Shown here: piece after piece, positions 63,942 through 64,000 of the stretch
Numbering within the stretch: the first letter of the stretch is position 1
Layout of the letters: each line of letters begins with the position of its first letter
Assembly: GCA_037044905.1 (NCBI GenBank)
Contig: JBAOKB010000083.1
Coordinates: 29,511 to 93,510 of the forward strand
Length of the DNA stretch: 64,000 bases
Direction: 5' to 3'
Source of the DNA: Hortaea werneckii
Lineage: Eukaryota > Ascomycota > Dothideomycetes > Mycosphaerellales > Teratosphaeriaceae
Notes under the pieces: model-generated
Told to the model about the DNA's origin: nothing
Seen by the model: the letters and a program-made list of their open reading frames with translations, nothing else
Database searches by the model: none
Translations under genes and position numbers: made by a program

Positions 63942-64000
63942 CTACCGAACGAAGTGAAGTTAGTGGCGAGCCGGACCACCGAAAGGGTCTCCGGTCTTAC

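Overview
This 64 kb window is nuclear DNA of a filamentous ascomycete (Pezizomycotina). Genes lie on both strands. They carry short GT..AG introns, mostly 49-90 bp, with a TACTAAC-type branch site in at least one. Protein families such as TINA, Zn2Cys6 regulators, PAN-domain S/T-rich cell-surface proteins and melanin-type scytalone dehydratase point to a fungus. The scytalone dehydratase makes a DHN-melanised fungus likely. A Dothideomycete is my guess, but the sequence alone does not prove it. There is no prokaryotic, plasmid or viral content.

Layout: 0-12 kb holds a broken GFA-family gene cut by the left edge, mitochondrial lysyl-tRNA synthetase, a UPF0658 Golgi membrane protein, an F-box-like pseudogene with one in-frame stop, a ketopantoate-reductase-family enzyme, an AIM9-like mitochondrial phosphotransferase, and a small orphan ORF head to head with it. 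12-21 kb holds a TM9SF/EMP70 endomembrane protein, a disordered orphan protein and a divergent sterol-C24-methyltransferase-like enzyme. 21-28 kb holds a divergent mitochondrial pair (MPP beta and SDH4), an orphan membrane protein, a MUG/TDG uracil-DNA glycosylase and NADH-cytochrome b5 reductase Mcr1. 28-34 kb is dominated by a 1,048-residue secreted protein with a 99-bp tandem repeat, two PAN-like domains and a DUF6923-like C-terminus, flanked by long C homopolymers. 34-54 kb holds Hrd3, an F-box/WD-like protein, a PPxY arrestin, Nsp1 divergent from TINA, a conserved orphan and a Laa2-like (DUF5102) adaptor. 54-64 kb holds scytalone dehydratase, a CBM48 protein, a 4.2 kb gene-free stretch and a Zn2Cys6 regulator whose first exon lies beyond the right edge.

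The genes are mostly housekeeping and do not form one pathway. Themes are mitochondrial function (MSK1, MAS1, SDH4, MCR1, AIM9-like), endomembrane traffic and ubiquitin-linked quality control (UPF0658, TM9SF, Hrd3, arrestin, Laa2, F-box), and nuclear pore/mitosis (Nsp1, TINA). No secondary-metabolite cluster, transposon, CRISPR array or rRNA was seen, and I could not confidently recognise any tRNA. Exon joins were checked by hand so that summed exon lengths are multiples of three and reading frames continue. Starts flagged as uncertain remain so.
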